From NCBI RefSeq assembly GCF_007655135.1, contig NC_045131.1, positions 27,574,001 through 27,638,000 on the forward strand: DNA of 64,000 nt. The letters run 5' to 3'. The stretch is from Punica granatum. Its lineage: Eukaryota > Streptophyta > Magnoliopsida > Myrtales > Lythraceae. Under the pieces are notes generated by a model. The model saw only the letters and a list, made by a program, of their open reading frames with translations. It did no database searches and was not told where the DNA came from. The position numbers and the translations under genes were made by a program. Below are positions 12,018 through 28,101 of the stretch, in pieces. Every line of letters begins with the position of its first letter. Position 1 is the stretch's first letter.

Positions 12018-13433
12018 TGGGAGGATCGGCACTCGAGAGCAGAGCAGTGATCTGGGCAAGAAAGAGTTTGGCAGTTGGGCGGCGGCGGAGATTGCGATTT
12101 CAGTGGGGGAGACAAGTGGTGGCCGGTGGAGCGGCGGTGGTGGCCAGCGCCATAAATGGGGACAAGAGAGAAGATTGAGGCTGGATGAGTGGGAGAGTGA
12201 ATGCGTTAACTGGTGAAGTATGAAATGTGGGGATGGATGGGGTCAATGAAAACTATTTTTATTTCTTCCGTTCTAAATATCATGTGTTCTACTTTTCAGC
12301 AGCAGAGGGCCCCGAATAGGAATTGAAATCGGAGATCGGGACCGCGGGTTGTGGCCGAAGCGCCGATCGACCTCCTTTGTGGTTCGAGCTCAGAGTTCTA
12401 GTCTAGGATGGCTCGTGCGGTAGATAAAAATTTTCCTCCTTTGGCTAACTCGCCATTGTTACTTAGCGATCGGGATCCCTTTACCTCGCAAATACGGGTT
12501 TAACAGGGTTGGGATTCGCCGTGGCATGATATAAATGCGACAGTAGACACGAGCAACCACTCTTTTCTACATGGAAAATTGAGAAAAGAGTTGTTTGAAA
12601 TGCATGGAAAACGACCTGTCGGAATGGTTGTTTCTTCAACACAACTTTAGGAAATGTACCTCGTGGACTTTGAAAAAAATTGTATTTCTATTAATGTAGA
12701 TTTAATCACTTTCTGTTTTATCTTATTTTTCCTTTTGTCCTTTATCTTTTATAACTTTTATGTTTTCATCATTCCATCACTTTAACTGTTAATTTTGCTG
12801 ATGTAAAATATGATTAGATGTCCAATTCGATAGAAGGACGCCGCATTATCTCTAAGGCAAGGAAAGAAAATCAAGAGATGAATATATAGGATATATATAA
12901 GTAATATTTATAAAAAAAAAAGATATTAATAGAAATTACTGGAAGAATCACACTTATGAGAAATCTAATCTTCATAAAAGGAAGGAGAAGGGGAATTCTA
13001 ATCATCACACCTTTGTTCAATTGTTGGCGAGATTAATTAGAAACACGCGGAGAGAGAGAGAAGAGAACCCTAAATATCATTCAAGATCGATCAATCATAT
13101 CTGGAGCTCCAAACCAAACCCAAGCGAATCAGAAGGTGGGATTGGAACTGGAGAGGGGCAAGTAGATGTAAGATTTTGAATTGTCAATGGACAATTCCAC
13201 GGGAAATGAGAGGAAGGCAAAAACAACCAAAGCCCAAAAAAAGAAAGAAAAAAGATCGGGAAACCTCAAGATGGAGATTTTTTTGGAACAATTAGCTAAC
13301 TAGCATATACATTTGAGATTTTTAGCTCAACATAGAGAATTGGAACTAGCAGACATTCAAATTGGCATTAATTAAAGATTTTTGTTTTGGAAAAATAATT
13401 AATTTGAGTTTTAAGAGGATAATGTGTGTTAGA

Positions 13434-13515
<82 letters not shown>

Positions 13516-14277
13516 GCAAGGCCTTGGCGGCGGTAGCAGAGAAGGGAGCAAGACCCCGACACTCTCGAGCATCAGAGAATTAGCAAGGAGCGCCGAATGT
13601 TGCTGTTATGGTTGTTCTCTTTATAATTTGGTGTCGAAAACTTTAGTTGGGAAGTTCTTCTCAACCCTCTCTCTGTCATGTTCATCGACAAGAAGAAGAA
13701 GGGTGAAGAAAGAAGAATTTTACTTTTCATATGTCTTTCTTTTATTTTTTCGGTAGGCATATTTCTTTCTTTTATTAATACTTATTTCCTGGAATTCCCT
13801 TTTCTTCAGATAAGGGTGTGGGCTCATGTATAATAGGTGGAACGTAATCATATTTCACATTAGCAAAGCTAATAGTTGAATTGACGGAATGATGAAAATA
13901 AAAAAGTTGTAAAAGGTAAATGAAAAAAATAGAAATAAAAATAAAAATAGGATGAAAATAGAAAGTGACTAAATTTACAGGACTAAAAGCATACTTTTTC
14001 CGAAACCATACTCCGATTTACATCACAAACTTCAACACCGCCAACTGTTAATAAATCGGGTCTCGTGGACTGGCTGCTAATGGTTATGAAATTCTTGTCC
14101 ATCCCCATATATGTCCAGCCCAGCCTTTTGGGCCTTGTAGTCCAAGCCCACCCAACATAAAGGATTCCCCCCCTCATAGATTGGGTCTCTCGACGGGATT
14201 CATATTCTACGTCGAGTAAGAGATGTTTGTTGTCTCGGTTAAGAGGCCCATGAGTCTAATGCTGGACGGAAACATGA
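12018..14277. other. Intergenic DNA with GA microsatellite
   Basis: The first 200 bp is the upstream flank of the MGCC gene. The remainder has no supported coding frame. It contains the GA run described separately and A-rich stretches around 13200-13260 and 13870-13970. Confidence 0.5.
13438..13514. repeat. (GA)n microsatellite
   Basis: About 38 uninterrupted GA units, the longest simple repeat in the window. The Arg-Glu and Ser-Leu frames that cross it are artefacts of the repeat. Confidence 0.97.
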
Positions 14278-14500
14278 CCATGTTTGGATTGTAAGTTAAA
14301 AAACTTTAATTTTAACTCAAGACACTACACAACAAAAACACACATTTCCCAAGTTAAAAATTTTAACTTTAACTTTACCTTAACACACTACACAACAAAA
14401 ACACACGTTTTCCAAGTCAAATTTATACTCACATCTCATTTATTCTTTTCCACAATCAAAATCAAAATCAAAGTTATTTAACTCTGAAACCAAACGCACC
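14278..14500. mobile_element. MITE with TTTGG-type inverted ends
   Basis: The left end begins CCATGTTTGGATTGTAAGTT and the right end on the minus strand begins GGTGCGTTTGGTTTCAGAGT, both continuing into related AT-rich sequence. The inside has a duplicated segment (ACACTACACAACAAAAACAC at about 14324 and 14386). The right end closely resembles that of the Tourist-like MITE at 1621-1852. No clear target duplication was found. Confidence 0.55.
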
Positions 14501-14855
14501 GAGAAAATCTCACTTGATAAAATTAGGTTTGGAACCCATTAATTCCAAATCGAGAGCGAGCATCATTATGTTGGAAGCTGGATAATACGAAAGCGGGGAA
14601 GGGACTGACAAGAATATAGGATCTTATTGCTTCATTATTTATTACAGAAGTTGGAAATACAATCATAAGTGGGACCCTGAGATCATAGGCTCAACTTCAT
14701 CGACTCCATTCGAAAACTTCTATGGAGAAGACGGAGAGAGTCAATACTCCTGGCTCCCGCTATCGTCCAGCTCTTAGCGCGTAGTTGACCTAGTTTGAGC
14801 TAGAAGGTCGAGATAAACCTATACTTAACCGTAACTGATCCTGTTCAAGCATTAT
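14501..14855. other. 3' flank of the PAP phosphatase gene
   Basis: No coding frame. It is presumed to include the 3' untranslated region of the minus-strand gene that starts at 17701. No poly(A) signal was assigned. Confidence 0.4.
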
Positions 14856-17701
<2,846 letters not shown>

Positions 17702-17982
17702 GGCTTTGCTTGTCGTCAGTGAAGTGCTCAGAAGAAGGGAGGGACTCTTCCTTCTTTCTCTGATGTCTGCGAGGGAATGTGCAGACAGACAGTGGCTTTT
17801 CACGGTTGATTGTGGATTTGATTACGTGACGATGGACGCAGAGAGGAGACAGAGAGTGAGAGGGGAGAGGAGGGAGCTGCGAAGAGAAATATTTTAACAT
17901 TTTCACTTTCGTCCTAAACCGTCATTTATTTCAATCTCATCATTATCGTTACACGATTTATTCAATTCAATCTTATTATCCA

Positions 17983-18010
17983 CTAGATACATGCTCGCGT
18001 GTTGCGCAGA
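17983..18010 (-). mobile_element. Possible Helitron 3' terminus (minus strand)
   Basis: Read on the minus strand, a short GC-rich hairpin-like stretch, CTGCGCAACACGCGAG, precedes CTAG followed by T. This is the arrangement at Helitron 3' ends (hairpin, then CTRR, insertion before T). The matching 5' TC end to the right was not identified. Confidence 0.4.
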
Positions 18011-18820
18011 TTTAAACTATGCAGGAGCATGTCGATCCTTAAAGAAATCGGTCGAGATAATGTGTAAGGAGAAACAAGAGTAGAAAGAAAAGTGGAGAGA
18101 ATGAATTTTTCCTTGCTCTATATATAGGATATGCAGTATATTGAATTTAGACCAGCATTCCACGTTTCAAGAAAAACTTTTAGGTTATCGACAACATTTT
18201 AAATTTTTCAAACGGGATCTTTAATTATATCCCTAAATGCAGGGATAATGTAGACGCCTATCTAAAATTCGTTGAACCAATATGTATAGTATCAGGCAAA
18301 ATTCATTTAACTCAAATTGATAGACTCAAGCATTTTTTTTTGAATTAATTAGGTTTATCACTTGAAAAGTCATTCAACGATGAGCTAAGAATTCTATATT
18401 TTGGGTTGTGTGGTGCAACTATGTCTCGTGGTCTAAGCTTTTATACATTATAATCGATTTTCCATTTTAAAAATAATTTTCATTTGAAAATCTATATATA
18501 GTAAAATTATCTCGAGAGATAATAAATGCATCCTAGTTAATGCAACAACAAAAGCACTTGATAATTAATCAAAATACAAAATAATAATTTTGTACAGTAA
18601 TTAATTTTTTCAGTGTACAATAATAATATTTTTTATTTTTACACGGATGAGTCATGTGAGGTGCATTTTTAATTTCCTAATTTTTATCTGTATAAAATAT
18701 TATAAAATTGAAAAAGTAATTGATATTTTGTAAATAAAATAACAAAAAGAAAAACCTAATAAATAGTAGAAATAAGAAAAAAATTATAATCATCTACGTG
18801 TATATATATATATATATATA
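18011..18820. other. AT-rich DNA, no gene
   Basis: Probably part of the minus-strand Helitron whose 3' end is at 17983. It has no coding frame and ends in a TA run at about 18791-18820. Confidence 0.4.
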
Positions 18821-21800
18821 TCTATTACATATATAAAAGTGTGAAACTCAATATTGTGTTTCTCGATTTTTCATAATTCCCATTTTACTTTTCAATGTAT
18901 GTAGACAATTATTATAATTTATATTTCGTCCATTTGATGTATTTGAACATCCCGGAAACTCTATCATTTCTTCTAATGTATTTAGACATATTTTCTATTA
19001 ATATTTATGATAAAACAGGACTCTTTGTAATAGTATCTCTTAGGAAAAAAGTTATATCTTGGAATAATTAAAAATATGATGAATATATGTCTTTTTATTG
19101 TGTTGTGATTTGCCAATATACTTTATACATCATCAACCAAAATTAATCTATTATTATGATACCATAATAAAAGTTTAAAGCTAAATAAAGTATTTCTCAA
19201 TTTTTCTTAATTTTAGTTTTACCCTTTCAATGAATCTAGACATATTTAATTTATGTTATATATATTCGATGAATCTAGCCACTTTTTACACATTTAATGT
19301 ATCTAGACAAAATTTAATTCATTTATGTATCTTGCCACATAGAGTCACGCTTCTTCCAATCTATAGTGACTAAATATGTTGTTTCATACATCAATACACG
19401 CCCCTTCGCATATTGACTAAAGGATGTATACATGCCTCTTCCCTTCATCTAATTTATTAATCTTCGGTATGATATAATTATCTTCTTATGACGCATTTTC
19501 ACTCATTCAATTAAAGAACTTTGAATGTTTTCTCATTCTTATTTGGGTTAAGTGCGTCAACAATCGTGAACCTTACTTGGTTTTTCAAATCTAGCATGAT
19601 TTTTTACAGAAATATACAAATAATCATTTGAATTTTAAATCTAACATTCGTAAATTTTTATATGACATTGCAATCAGCTAGTAATATGGCACCAGAAAAT
19701 ATTAAAAGTAAAATAATAGATTGCATAAAAATAAAAAGGGAAAAACTCATAAAATTCAAAAAAATAAAATAAAATATAGAGAATTATAAAATTAAATTAA
19801 AAGTAAAAATTAGTATAATTCTAAATAAGTTTTAAAAGAGTTATGAAATTCAAAAATAAAGTTTGAATATAAAAGAAATTTAAAATCTACAAAAAGAAAA
19901 AATTCAAAATTTACACCCATAATAAAAAATGCGAAATAACTTGAAGTGTTTTTGTACTTGGAGATGTCAATTGTGCCCTTTCATAAATTCCTATTTTTTA
20001 TCCTTAAATTGTATATGTTTCTCTTTAATACCTCTTCAAGGCTTCCACTACCAATTCCCTACTATTTTTCCATTCCCGTTATGGTCGGCAATGGTGATTG
20101 CTTTCTATCTATGTATACATCATTTCCCACAGTCATATCACCTAGCTCTATATTTCCCCCTTCCTTCTCTTGCACCCTCTTCTTATTTCTCTCTACTTTT
20201 CATCCCAAACTAGATAAAAACTTCTTGGTTTGCACAAATTACTCCCATAAATGGGCATTACTACGACTCCAGATTGTGGTGAATTAGTATATGATTAATC
20301 AACAAATTACAAAAAATAGGAGACTTTTCTTTTCTAGATCAACAAGCCATAAAACAAAAAAATCGAGGAAGAACTAGATAATTATCTGATTGATTTTATA
20401 AATGCAATTAATTTTCATTAACAAAATATTTATAATATAAGTAAATAAATATATGCTATGGAAATATATATACGTATATATGTATTGGAAATATATATAC
20501 ATATACTAAATATAAAGATATATGTTCACATTAACTAATTAAGAAAAATAAGAGGCTTTATATCCTATGCCCATCATTGATTAACCATAAATACGGTGTC
20601 TTTCGTTAATTCACAAAAGCTACTATTTCATTGCCCATAAATACCCCTTTCTTATTCTTTATCTATTTAATTCTCTCTTGCTAAATATATTACATTTCTA
20701 CTACAAATAGAATAACACTAATTTTAATAGAAAAGGTAATCTTAGCATCATCTGATATACTTATAGAATTGAAGCTATTTTGCCGCAATTTTCTTTTGTA
20801 ATTTGTTCATCCATATTAAAGGAATTCAATATATTATAAATGTTTTCAATTTTAAATTGAATTTTAATTAAATTTAAAAGAGAAAAAAAATCAGAATCGA
20901 AGAAGAAGGGAGGGGCAACCTCACCGGGAGCGATGGTGATCAGTGTCGTGCCCCCGCCGCCCCTTCCTTCTTTAACATGCCTCAGCCGAAAAAAAATTGT
21001 TCAATGGCATAATTTAAAAATTTGATAGAAAGTGAGGGGCATTTCCATCTTTTCAAAATAAACATATCCCCAATCCACCCTTAACACACCCACTCCTTGG
21101 GACTAGGTGCTTAATACTTTTGTCTAGGTATATCATAATCCCGATCTTAATCTGGTCGGCACCAAATGTAGGATTAGGATTTTAGAAATCCCATCTAGCC
21201 TCTAATTAACCTATCAAACTTTAGCGTTGTTGTTTCGTGTTTTAGGATTTATAATTTGGATGAGGAATTTAGGGTTTAAAATTTACGATTTTTGACTTTT
21301 TATGATTTTACTTTTATTTTTTTTCAGTGTGTACCCCGGTATTTGGAAGCCCAACGGCCCCGACTAATCCAATTTGAACCGAGTCTCTCCACTAAAGGGG
21401 TAAAACTTTCCCGACATAAATTTTATTAATTGACTTTTTTTATCTGTAGTATCTCTTTGATAACTTATTTTTAGGAAGAGGAAGTAAATTGGTTGGAGAT
21501 TGTTTTCAAGAATGAAACAAAGGGGTACTTTTGGTCATTGAAAAATATGTGTTAGGGAATTAATGGTAATAAGGTTTTTCCTGATAATCAATGATTATAT
21601 ATCCCTTGCAGGATAGACAAACCCAAAGAATAAATAGACATGTTGTGGAAATATATGTGTATATATATATATTGTAGTATGATCATATACTTTAGATAGC
21701 ATGATGCAGTATAATCATGTTGCTTTTACTTTCTCTAATTTTTCTCAGGATTTCTAATTTTTTGTAGTTATCCACTAAAAATATTTAAACTTTTAATTAA

Positions 21801-22399
21801 ACTAGCATGGTCATAATTAAATTATTCACTTCCCGTAATTTACAGTTTTAATTTTATTTAACTTACAATTTCATTAATTAATATAACTAAGTCTCATAAT
21901 AATAATCAGTCTCATACTAATTTCTAAAGCAATCAGTAGCAAATTTTAAAGTGTATCTACTTCTAAACTTTTACAAAACAAAAGATAGATTAAGTGAAAC
22001 ATATTTGATGAAATTTACCATCCGGTAGATGGTAAAAGTTAATTTAAGAAATAATATTTTATATAATGACTTTCTGCAAATATAAAACCGACTCATCAAA
22101 TTAATTTTGAAATTTGATTGATAAACTTCATCATTGGTTTTATGACATTCATCCAAATTTAAACTTATGTTTACAAATTTAGCGTAGCGGCTGAAATGCA
22201 TGTGTATAATTAATAATTGTTTAATTCGTACATTTACAACAAATATTTATTTCTTTTGGATCTGTAATTTGTGCAATATACTTTATTTGAAATTGAAAAC
22301 TATTGTATTTGTTAAGGCTAAAAATCAAATCTTACTTTAGTATTTTAATAAATTTTCAGATAATAATTATCCATGCAACACACGGGTAAAGAAAACTAG
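18821..22399 (+). mobile_element. Candidate Helitron, non-coding
   Basis: It starts A|TCTATTACATATATAAAAG, like plant Helitron 5' ends. It ends with CCATGCAACACACGGG (a decayed CCCGTG...CACGGG hairpin), then 9 bases and CTAG (22396-22399). The base after CTAG is C rather than the expected T. The roughly 3.6 kb inside is very AT-rich, has no Rep/helicase frame, and contains a SINE fragment at 21318-21420. The pairing of these two ends is an inference; they could belong to different copies. Confidence 0.45.
21318..21420 (-). mobile_element. SINE fragment (3' part)
   Basis: Related to 52735-52860 and 44990-45171. The shared phrase, read on the plus strand, is GTGT.CC.GTAT..GAAG.CCAACGG followed by CTAATC. 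It is preceded by a T-rich tract, so on the minus strand it is a SINE 3' end with a poly(A) tail. The tRNA-like head is missing in this copy. Confidence 0.6.
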
Positions 22400-22430
22400 C
22401 AAAATAAAAACCAATTGTCAACGTTGCCCA

Positions 22431-23360
22431 TCTATATATATATATATATATATATAAAGTTATATCTCCCATAATAAATAGGGTTAGAAATATAATTTTA
22501 CATTTAGTATAAGGTCGTAAAGGTAAACATCTAAATAAACAATTATAAATGTATATACAATTATGATTAAATTAGTAAATGCATATAAATATCATTGAAT
22601 ACTTAATAATTTTATTATACAAGTACATTGTTGATTTAATAAAATGTAGTCTCAAAATAAAATACAAAAATAACATCTATATAGATAAAGTTCTATCCCC
22701 CATAATAAAAAGGGTTAGAAAGCTAATTTTACATTTAATATAAAGTTATAAAGGTAAAATCTAAATAGACAATTGTAAAAAAAATTAGGATTAAATTAGT
22801 AACTGTATATACTTATAAATTTTACTATACCAGCACATTCTTGAATTTAAAAAATATAATCTAAAAATTCATTTACGAAAAAACGAAAATAACATATTTA
22901 TAAAAAGTTTCTAACGTAATTAGTAACTAAAAGAAAAATATACTGAGATGCAATCAACATGTTTTAATATTGAATACTTTGAAAAAGTAAAAGATAAATC
23001 TATTTAAAATTTTTAGAAGTAAGAATTTGCAAGAAAAAAATTATGACAATAGATGATTTGCATTTCTCTTTTTACAAATACATGGAAGCCATCTATTACA
23101 ATTTTAAAAATTTTGATATTTAAGAAAATGTAACACTGTTTCTATGTAATATCATTTTCTTCATCCATATTTGATATTATAATTCATTTTCAATTATCCT
23201 TAATTTGTTATTATGTTGTATGCCCTAATAATTGAATGGTTTTAATTTAAGAATATATATAACTTAATGAATAATTCAATTTTGAAGTCATTTTTAAAAA
23301 TCCATCTAAAAATAACCGCTTTGATCAATAACACGTGCATCGCATGGGCAAAACAACTAG
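22431..23360 (+). mobile_element. Helitron-like element, 930 bp
   Basis: It starts A|TCTATATATATA and ends with a GC-rich hairpin remnant CACGTGCATCGCATGGG (23332-23348), then CTAG (23357-23360) followed by T, the canonical A|TC...CTAG|T arrangement. It is non-coding. The first half holds a direct duplication with a period of about 231 bp (CATAATAAA.AGGGTTAGAAA at about 22470 and 22701). The second unit also begins with a TCTATATAG-type start, so one element may have inserted next to or within another. Confidence 0.6.
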
Positions 23361-23812
23361 TATAATAAAAAGCCCATTACTATTCCCAATCCACTTCATG
23401 AAAATTTATTTTTGTGAGGAGATTTTTGTGAAAAAATTCCCCGTCAATTTGTCAAGCTTTGGGTTATTGTTATTTATACGAAATATGAACTTTCTTTGGC
23501 TTGTATTAGGATGCTATGATACAATGTGATGTTTGAATTTTAGGCTTCTCAGTATATTTTGTTATATTTTTATAGATTTTCATTTGATTTAATTGTAGTA
23601 TTGTGCAGTGTGGATAACCACGGTTTTTATGCGATGTGGATATGTTTCACAATTTTCAACATCGCCATGGATGAGTTGCGAATATGGTGCGTGGTTCTAG
23701 ACCACAACTCATGTGGTTCTCATAGAATTCACACTGTATCCGCACTAATGTCATTCCTAGTTATTAGTAATCGCTAAGGGCTTGCCAGCGACCAACTTCC
23801 CTTCTTGGCCAA

Positions 23813-23869
<57 letters not shown>
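23813..23869. repeat. (ATT)n microsatellite
   Basis: About 19 uninterrupted ATT units. Confidence 0.95.
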
Positions 23870-23944
23870 AAATTTAGAAATAATTATACATGTAAGCGGA
23901 ATATTTCACGTAATATTCTAATGGTGTTAGTGAATTATAATCAA

Positions 23945-24095
23945 ATGGGGAAGTGTCAAATTTTCTTTAAAATGGGGTTAAGTGTCATTTGAGAAAACAT
24001 CAAAAGAGGGGAGTGCCAATTTTTCCTAATAATGGAGTTAAGTGTTATTGGAGAAAATCACAAGGGAGGGGAGTGTAATTTACCCTTAATTAAAA
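23945..24095. repeat. Degenerate tandem repeat, unit about 60 bp
   Basis: Two to three diverged units contain the phrases GGGTTAAGTGTCATTTGAGA then GGAGTTAAGTGTTATTGGAG, and GGGGAGTGCCAATTTTTCC then GGGGAGTGTAATTTACCC. Such arrays are common in MULE terminal regions of plants, but no element could be delimited. Confidence 0.55.
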
Positions 24096-24840
24096 AAAAA
24101 GTCGTTTATATATGTGTGTTACCTTATTGTTTTATCTCTTTTTGTTGCTCTTAAACAACTAGCTTGCCCAAGATTTTCTTTTTGGCACTCGGACGTAATG
24201 AGGATTTTATCATTACTTCAAAAATGAGTATAAGATAAAATACTCAAGAGAAAAATTATAAAATCAAAAATATTAGAGGGATTCTCTAGGCTAACTACGA
24301 TAGAAAATCCATATGAAAATCACAGTAAGGCACAATACAATTACAGTTGGCTTGCCAATACCGAAATCCTAATCACAACCCACTATCGGTCTACATGAAC
24401 CCCAGTGAAAATTGGGAAGGAGAGTCCTCCAGTCATAATTCATGAAGATCTCAGTCTTCTTACAAGGTAATTTGCTTTAAAGCAAAAGCACTATTGAAGG
24501 AGGTCTTGAGTCGGTCCAGGGCAGATGCTTCCACAAGTCCCAAAAAGAGCACCTTAACACGTCTATGCAAGGGCGGCTGATCAGAGCCCAAAAAAATATT
24601 AGATGAGGCTCCTATATTGAGATGTTATATGCAAATTCCAATCAAATATCAAGGATAACAAAAAAAAAAAAAGGTGATGTGGATACCACACGATAATGTG
24701 CTAGGCTTTAAGAGAAGAATTGCATACCACACTTTGTGTGTTTGTTTCACCTTATCCTTCTCTATTCTCATGTGGCAAGTATTTAATGAGCTAAGTACCA
24801 ACCTTGTCACCTGTTTCTTTCCGTGCTTAGTTATTGGAGT

Positions 24841-25534
24841 TGGGGATTTATACCTGGGGCAGATGGTCTGGACATGAAGACGGAACCAAATTCAGATTCA
24901 GAGAAGATGAACTTTGGAGACGGTTGAAAAAGAAGATGTCGATCTCAAACTCAAAGTCAAAAGGACGACAAACACGATATTCGATATTGAATAATTGCTT
25001 CGAGGCATGGGCTAACGTTTTCAGAAAAGAGTTATTTACCCTCACACATTGCCATTGGGTTGCTGGCGAGTCTCTTCGAGGATACAATGAACCTTTTGTG
25101 AGTTCTACGATTAGCAAACTTGTAGAACACCTTACTCTCACACAATATTCTGGAACTATTCATTACAAATAATCTTGAATAATGAGTTTTGGCACTAGAG
25201 CCTCTATTTATATATTTTCAATGGGCACAAATGAATAGAAAAAACGTGTCTCTTATTAGGGTCGTATCCTATGAAAAAACAATTTTAATTAATTAATTAA
25301 TTTCTTGTAACTTTTCGGTCATTGAACCAATGTACCATTGCATGGAATGACCGTTGAAATAACCGCCCCAATGATGCCTATTCACTTGGTCAAAGGATCG
25401 TTCACCTCTATGTGTAAATATATATATATTGATTTCAAACCGAAATTTCAATTTTGTCCACTTAGTACGAGAATTACGCTAAGTAATTTACTGAAAATAT
25501 TAGCCCATTGAATTTGCAATATAATTTTTCAACA
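24841..25534 (-). repeat. 694-bp LTR, intact copy
   Basis: The copy runs from TGGGGATTTATAC (24841) to TTTTTCAACA (25534); on the minus strand it starts TGTTGAAAAATT and ends ATAAATCCCCA, i.e. TG...CA. The flank just right of 25534 is, on the minus strand, AGTGGAGGAT, a purine tract fitting a polypurine primer site. This is therefore probably the 3' LTR of a minus-strand element whose body lies to the right. A second copy (33455-43957) is a solo LTR split by insertions, and this uninterrupted copy shows its pre-insertion sequence. The LTR type looks Copia-like, which is a weak inference because no coding domain is attached. Confidence 0.75.
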
Positions 25535-27542
25535 ATCCTCCACTAGATAGCTAATTACAGAAAATAAAAGATTATGATCATGCATAAAGATTGGTATTGT
25601 TAGATTTAAACCCTCTCTTAGTGTAAACCCTCAAGGCACCAACAAAGTGATTGATAACTAGTCGCTTAAAACATCATTCTTAAAGTCGACACCGGAAAAG
25701 TCATATACACTACTATTAAACAATTTGAGTAAGAGTTTCTTTGCTTTAGCGCCATTATGGCCATGTGCTCATCCCGTTTTTATGAACATGTACAAGAGAG
25801 AAAACTTTGAGAAAAACTCTTGTTCGAAACGGCACCACTTCATGTCTATATAGGTGGATTACTCGATAACTAATACTGAGTACTGATCCATTAAGAGTTA
25901 CAACTCATCCTACTATATTCGGGCACTAAATCCTCGTTCTTAGTGCACATTTGTTATTCAATAATTTGTTATTACCTTTTAAACCTCGAAACAAGTTTTT
26001 AGCTAGAATGAGGTGGGGTTCACATTATTAATGACGCGATTAATGGTTTTAGTTTATTTTAGCAACGGTACCTATACCCAATCCCACGATTAATCTTTCA
26101 TCGATGAGAGCGCTAAATTCGCACATATCTTAACATTTCAAACTCATGTCGCAAATCAGTGTTTCTAGATCCTCAAAATACACTCAGTAATATACTTGAG
26201 ACATGGTCATCACCCTTGTCACAATATACGGAGATAATAACTTACATTGTGGTCATAATTTTTACCTAACAAGAGATCCCTTTTACCATTCCGTGACATG
26301 ATGACTTATGCAAGTTTCATGCATTTTTTGTTCATGGAAACACAAAAATTCCAATAAAAGATTTTTACATTTAATTGAGAAACTTAATAGTTTGCACACA
26401 GCAAACACAATATTTAGTTAGAACAACCTCATGTACATGACAAGAACTTGAATGCATTAGTATGCTTTAATGGCACTCATGCCTTATCATAGCCTTCACT
26501 TATCCTAACACATGGAACGTTCTAATCCTTGGTATTCAAGTGATTGAACTTTTCAAAACTTTTCCCAATTTGCTGGGCTCATGTATCGCCATACACCTTT
26601 TGTGCCTTTGCATATTTATTTATATCTAATAAATATCAATATCATTTTAATCTCAGTTCATCTTGAATCTTGATTCACCTTGAATCATGAGATTACATAC
26701 CCTTTGATTTATTGAACACCTACTAATTTCTTCATTAAGATTTACAAGTCGTTCACTCAGGATTGACAGTACTTCCCAAGTATCGAATCCCTAGAAGCCA
26801 TAACTTCACCCTGGTGTTGTGGATTACCTCCCGCATTCAGTTTACTTCATGGGAACTTTCCTTTACGCGGAATTCATATTTCTCTTAACAACGCATGCTT
26901 GGGGATTGGCATTTCCCTGATTTCGTAAAGAATTCGTCACTAAGATGTTTGCCGGTTCGATCACCAATGATCACCTCTTCAAATTCACTTCATCCTATTC
27001 CAACGAGTTGTTCGAGAACTTGTTTCCTATAAAAAAAAAATTTCTTGTCTCAACTATCATACTAGACACCAAGTCCAAGTAATTCGTGATTATTCTTTAA
27101 TCGTAAACTCAATAATAGGCTGAGGACCCCTCACATTTGACGCAAGACATTTTCTCATATTGTTCTATACGCATTCGGAGATAAATAATCACTACCTTTA
27201 TCATTACTTTATTCAATATGAAACACTTTGATTTCGTATCACAAAATTGAAAGAAGCTTAGAAAATGCAATAGTCTCTTGTGAGTAAAGTCAATTATCAC
27301 CAATCAATTCAAAATATGCAAAATTTAAGGAAATAGGTGAGATCATATTTAACATTTTTCTAACAACCATAATCCTCCCACTAGACATATCAAAAGATAA
27401 TAAAAAAAAATAACTTTCCATATAGACGGAAACTCATTCTCTGTCAATTTTGCTTACAAACACTCGAACTAAGTGTAAAAATATCGGACGAACGTGGCTG
27501 CAAATAAAATGGTTATAACACACACAAACACACACACATATA

Positions 27543-27575
<33 letters not shown>

Positions 27576-27693
27576 AATAATCGCCAAGTCAAGGAACATC
27601 GTATCACAGAGTGGCGTCCATTGCACAGGCCCTCGAGGCCATGCGCCCCTCACCGATCTCAACCTCCATTATATTCCTTTAAATCTCGTTGCC
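25535..27693. other. Non-coding internal DNA of an LTR element, 5' LTR not found
   Basis: It continues from the LTR at 24841-25534 past its polypurine-like tract. I see no gag, protease, integrase or reverse transcriptase frame, so it may be a LARD-type non-coding element or a heavily eroded one. A purine-tract-like stretch recurs near 27370-27385. A CA/TG and TA microsatellite lies at about 27521-27574. The region ends at the chromovirus LTR. Confidence 0.4.
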
Positions 27694-28089
27694 ACTCACA
27701 TTGCTATTTTATCTTGCGTTCCCTACCCGTGCGGCCCTAGAATCGCTATTCTAGGCAGCCTTTCCCTTCACAGAACTTCTAGAGAGAGAAACTAGAGAGA
27801 GAAGCTCTGGAGAATGATACTTGTATTGCTTTTTCAAGTGTATCTACAATTGAGAAGGTGATGTCCTTATATAGGCACTCGGTATTTAATGTACATCCAA
27901 CTACTTTTACCATCTACTAAATGCAATTATCCCAACTACTGACATTAATTACAGAAGGATAGAGAAACTTCTAGAAGGTTCGGGGACCGAGGCTCTCTAG
28001 AAGACTCCATCGCACGCATTCCCTAGCAAACCTCAACAACTTCGGGCTCTCTCGATCATCTTCGATGTTAGGAAGGTCCGTTCGTAACA
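27694..28089 (-). repeat. 3' LTR of the chromovirus
   Basis: Homologous to 32558-32961. On the minus strand it begins TGTTACGAACGG directly after the polypurine tract. Clear homology runs down to 27701; the last few bases are rearranged (the TGTCACGGGC end of the partner is shortened). Compared by eye with the other LTR it shows about twelve substitutions and one 4- or 5-bp indel over some 390 bases. A TATATAAG motif lies at 27866-27873. Confidence 0.9.
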
Positions 28090-28101
28090 TTCTCCCCCAC
28101 C
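28090..28101 (-). other. Polypurine tract of the chromovirus
   Basis: On the minus strand GGTGGGGGAGAA abuts the 3' LTR start TGTTACG. This is where plus-strand DNA synthesis is primed in LTR elements. The last base of the integrase stop codon region overlaps it. Confidence 0.85.

Larger units (their letters stand above)
23361..24840. other. Intergenic DNA, no gene
   Basis: It contains the ATT microsatellite and a short tandem duplication (listed separately). The remainder up to the LTR at 24841 has no supported frame. Confidence 0.5.

Noticed and set aside
11044..12216. Several frames on the plus strand opposite the MGCC gene
   Set aside because: GC-rich coding DNA produces long open frames on the other strand; none has a recognisable domain.
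13362..13583. Arg-Glu repeat frame
   Set aside because: Produced by the GA microsatellite.
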